From NCBI RefSeq assembly GCF_050948175.1, contig NC_135201.1, positions 2,666,001-2,730,000 on the forward strand: a stretch of DNA of 64,000 bases. The letters run 5' to 3'. The notes under the pieces were generated by a model, which searched no databases, was not told the DNA's origin, and saw nothing but the letters and a program-made list of their open reading frames with translations. The stretch comes from Xylocopa sonorina (taxonomy: Eukaryota; Arthropoda; Insecta; Hymenoptera; Apidae). Positions 63,415-64,000 of this stretch are shown here, in pieces (within the stretch, counting starts at the first letter, position 1; every line of letters starts with the position of its first letter). The translations under genes and the position numbers were made by a program.

Positions 63415-64000
63415 GTTCGTACGTTTACGTTTGAAGTACCTTGTGTATTAAGTTCAAATCATGCTATCTTATCAATTTTATCACGCTCTTCTCGCAATTC
63501 GTTAATCACCCATTCATTGTTCTTGAAATTGTTATGAATTGTTTTCTGTTTCATCCAGATAATAAGTACGGCGGAGAGATTTAAACGTTTTATTTAAACT
63601 TTTTGAGTGACAAGAGTTGTAGTAGTTAAGGATTTTGGTGTAAAAATTGGTCATCTCTATTTTTAGATTAGAAGGTATCCCGTACTAATAAAAAGGAAAC
63701 TGTGTTTTGTGGAACAAACAGTCAGATCCTATCATTAGCACTTCCAGTGACCAAAAGTCGACAACTTGACTCGATCGTAAAATTTCAAGCTATTATCTAA
63801 TACGTATATTGTTCACAACGTTTCATTATCGAAATGAATTCGTTAATAATTGGATAATTATATAGGATTCATTATATTGTAGAATGAAACTTTACTATTT
63901 TCATAAGCAAAACATGTTTGAATAAACACAATCGTCATCTAGATATAGATGACGTCGCACACTTAAAGCGTTAATATAGTTACTATAAAGATATTCAAGA
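63415..64000. other. Intron of the winged-eye-like gene, no exon seen
   Basis: After the probable donor at 63415 the frame stays open only by chance to about 63537. I see no splice acceptor followed by recognisable coding sequence before the window ends. Confidence 0.5.

Overview
The window is animal nuclear DNA: AT-rich, split by GT-AG introns, with no prokaryotic signals. Every recognisable protein is metazoan. The gene content (fibulin, SET, CPT1 with a duplicated exon pair, a fused molybdenum-cofactor enzyme of the cinnamon/gephyrin type, and a winged-eye-like protein) fits an insect. The AT-rich background with CpG-rich islands suggests a hymenopteran, perhaps a bee, but the species cannot be read from the sequence.

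Layout. 1-7.3 kb: no recognisable exon; probably upstream sequence or a first intron of the next gene, with one palindromic TTAA-flanked element. 7.3-12.9 kb (+): seven exons of a polo-like kinase of the PLK1/2/3 class, closest by eye to PLK2/3; the first exon was not found. 12.9-18.6 kb: AT-rich, no coding. 18.6-28.2 kb (-): eighteen exons of a very large fibulin with an anaphylatoxin-like N-terminal part, a Ser/Thr-rich linker, 2 EGF and 21 calcium-binding EGF modules and a fibulin C-terminal module; the signal-peptide exon was not found. 28.2-38.4 kb: no confident gene; holds a second copy of the TTAA element and a ~100-bp repeat array with an inverted unit. 38.4-41.1 kb (-): complete four-exon SET gene. 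43.3-48.5 kb (-): complete carnitine palmitoyltransferase 1 gene with two phase-compatible, mutually exclusive exons directly after the catalytic histidine. 48.6-53.8 kb: spacer with a duplicated CRE-like/forkhead motif and a palindromic NRF1-type motif, plausibly CPT1 control DNA. 53.8-56.9 kb (+): complete eleven-exon cinnamon/gephyrin gene. 57.4-64 kb (+): first seven coding exons of a large Lys-rich, then Pro-rich chromatin-type protein resembling winged eye; it continues past the window.

The genes do not form a pathway or operon; they are ordinary neighbours on both strands. Exon borders below were set by hand from GT-AG sites and reading-frame continuity and all agree in phase within each gene. 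Family calls come from recognising motifs, not from a database search. I found no convincing new biological system. The best leads are the CPT1 exon pair, the enlarged fibulin, the duplicated CRE-forkhead motif and the repeat array.
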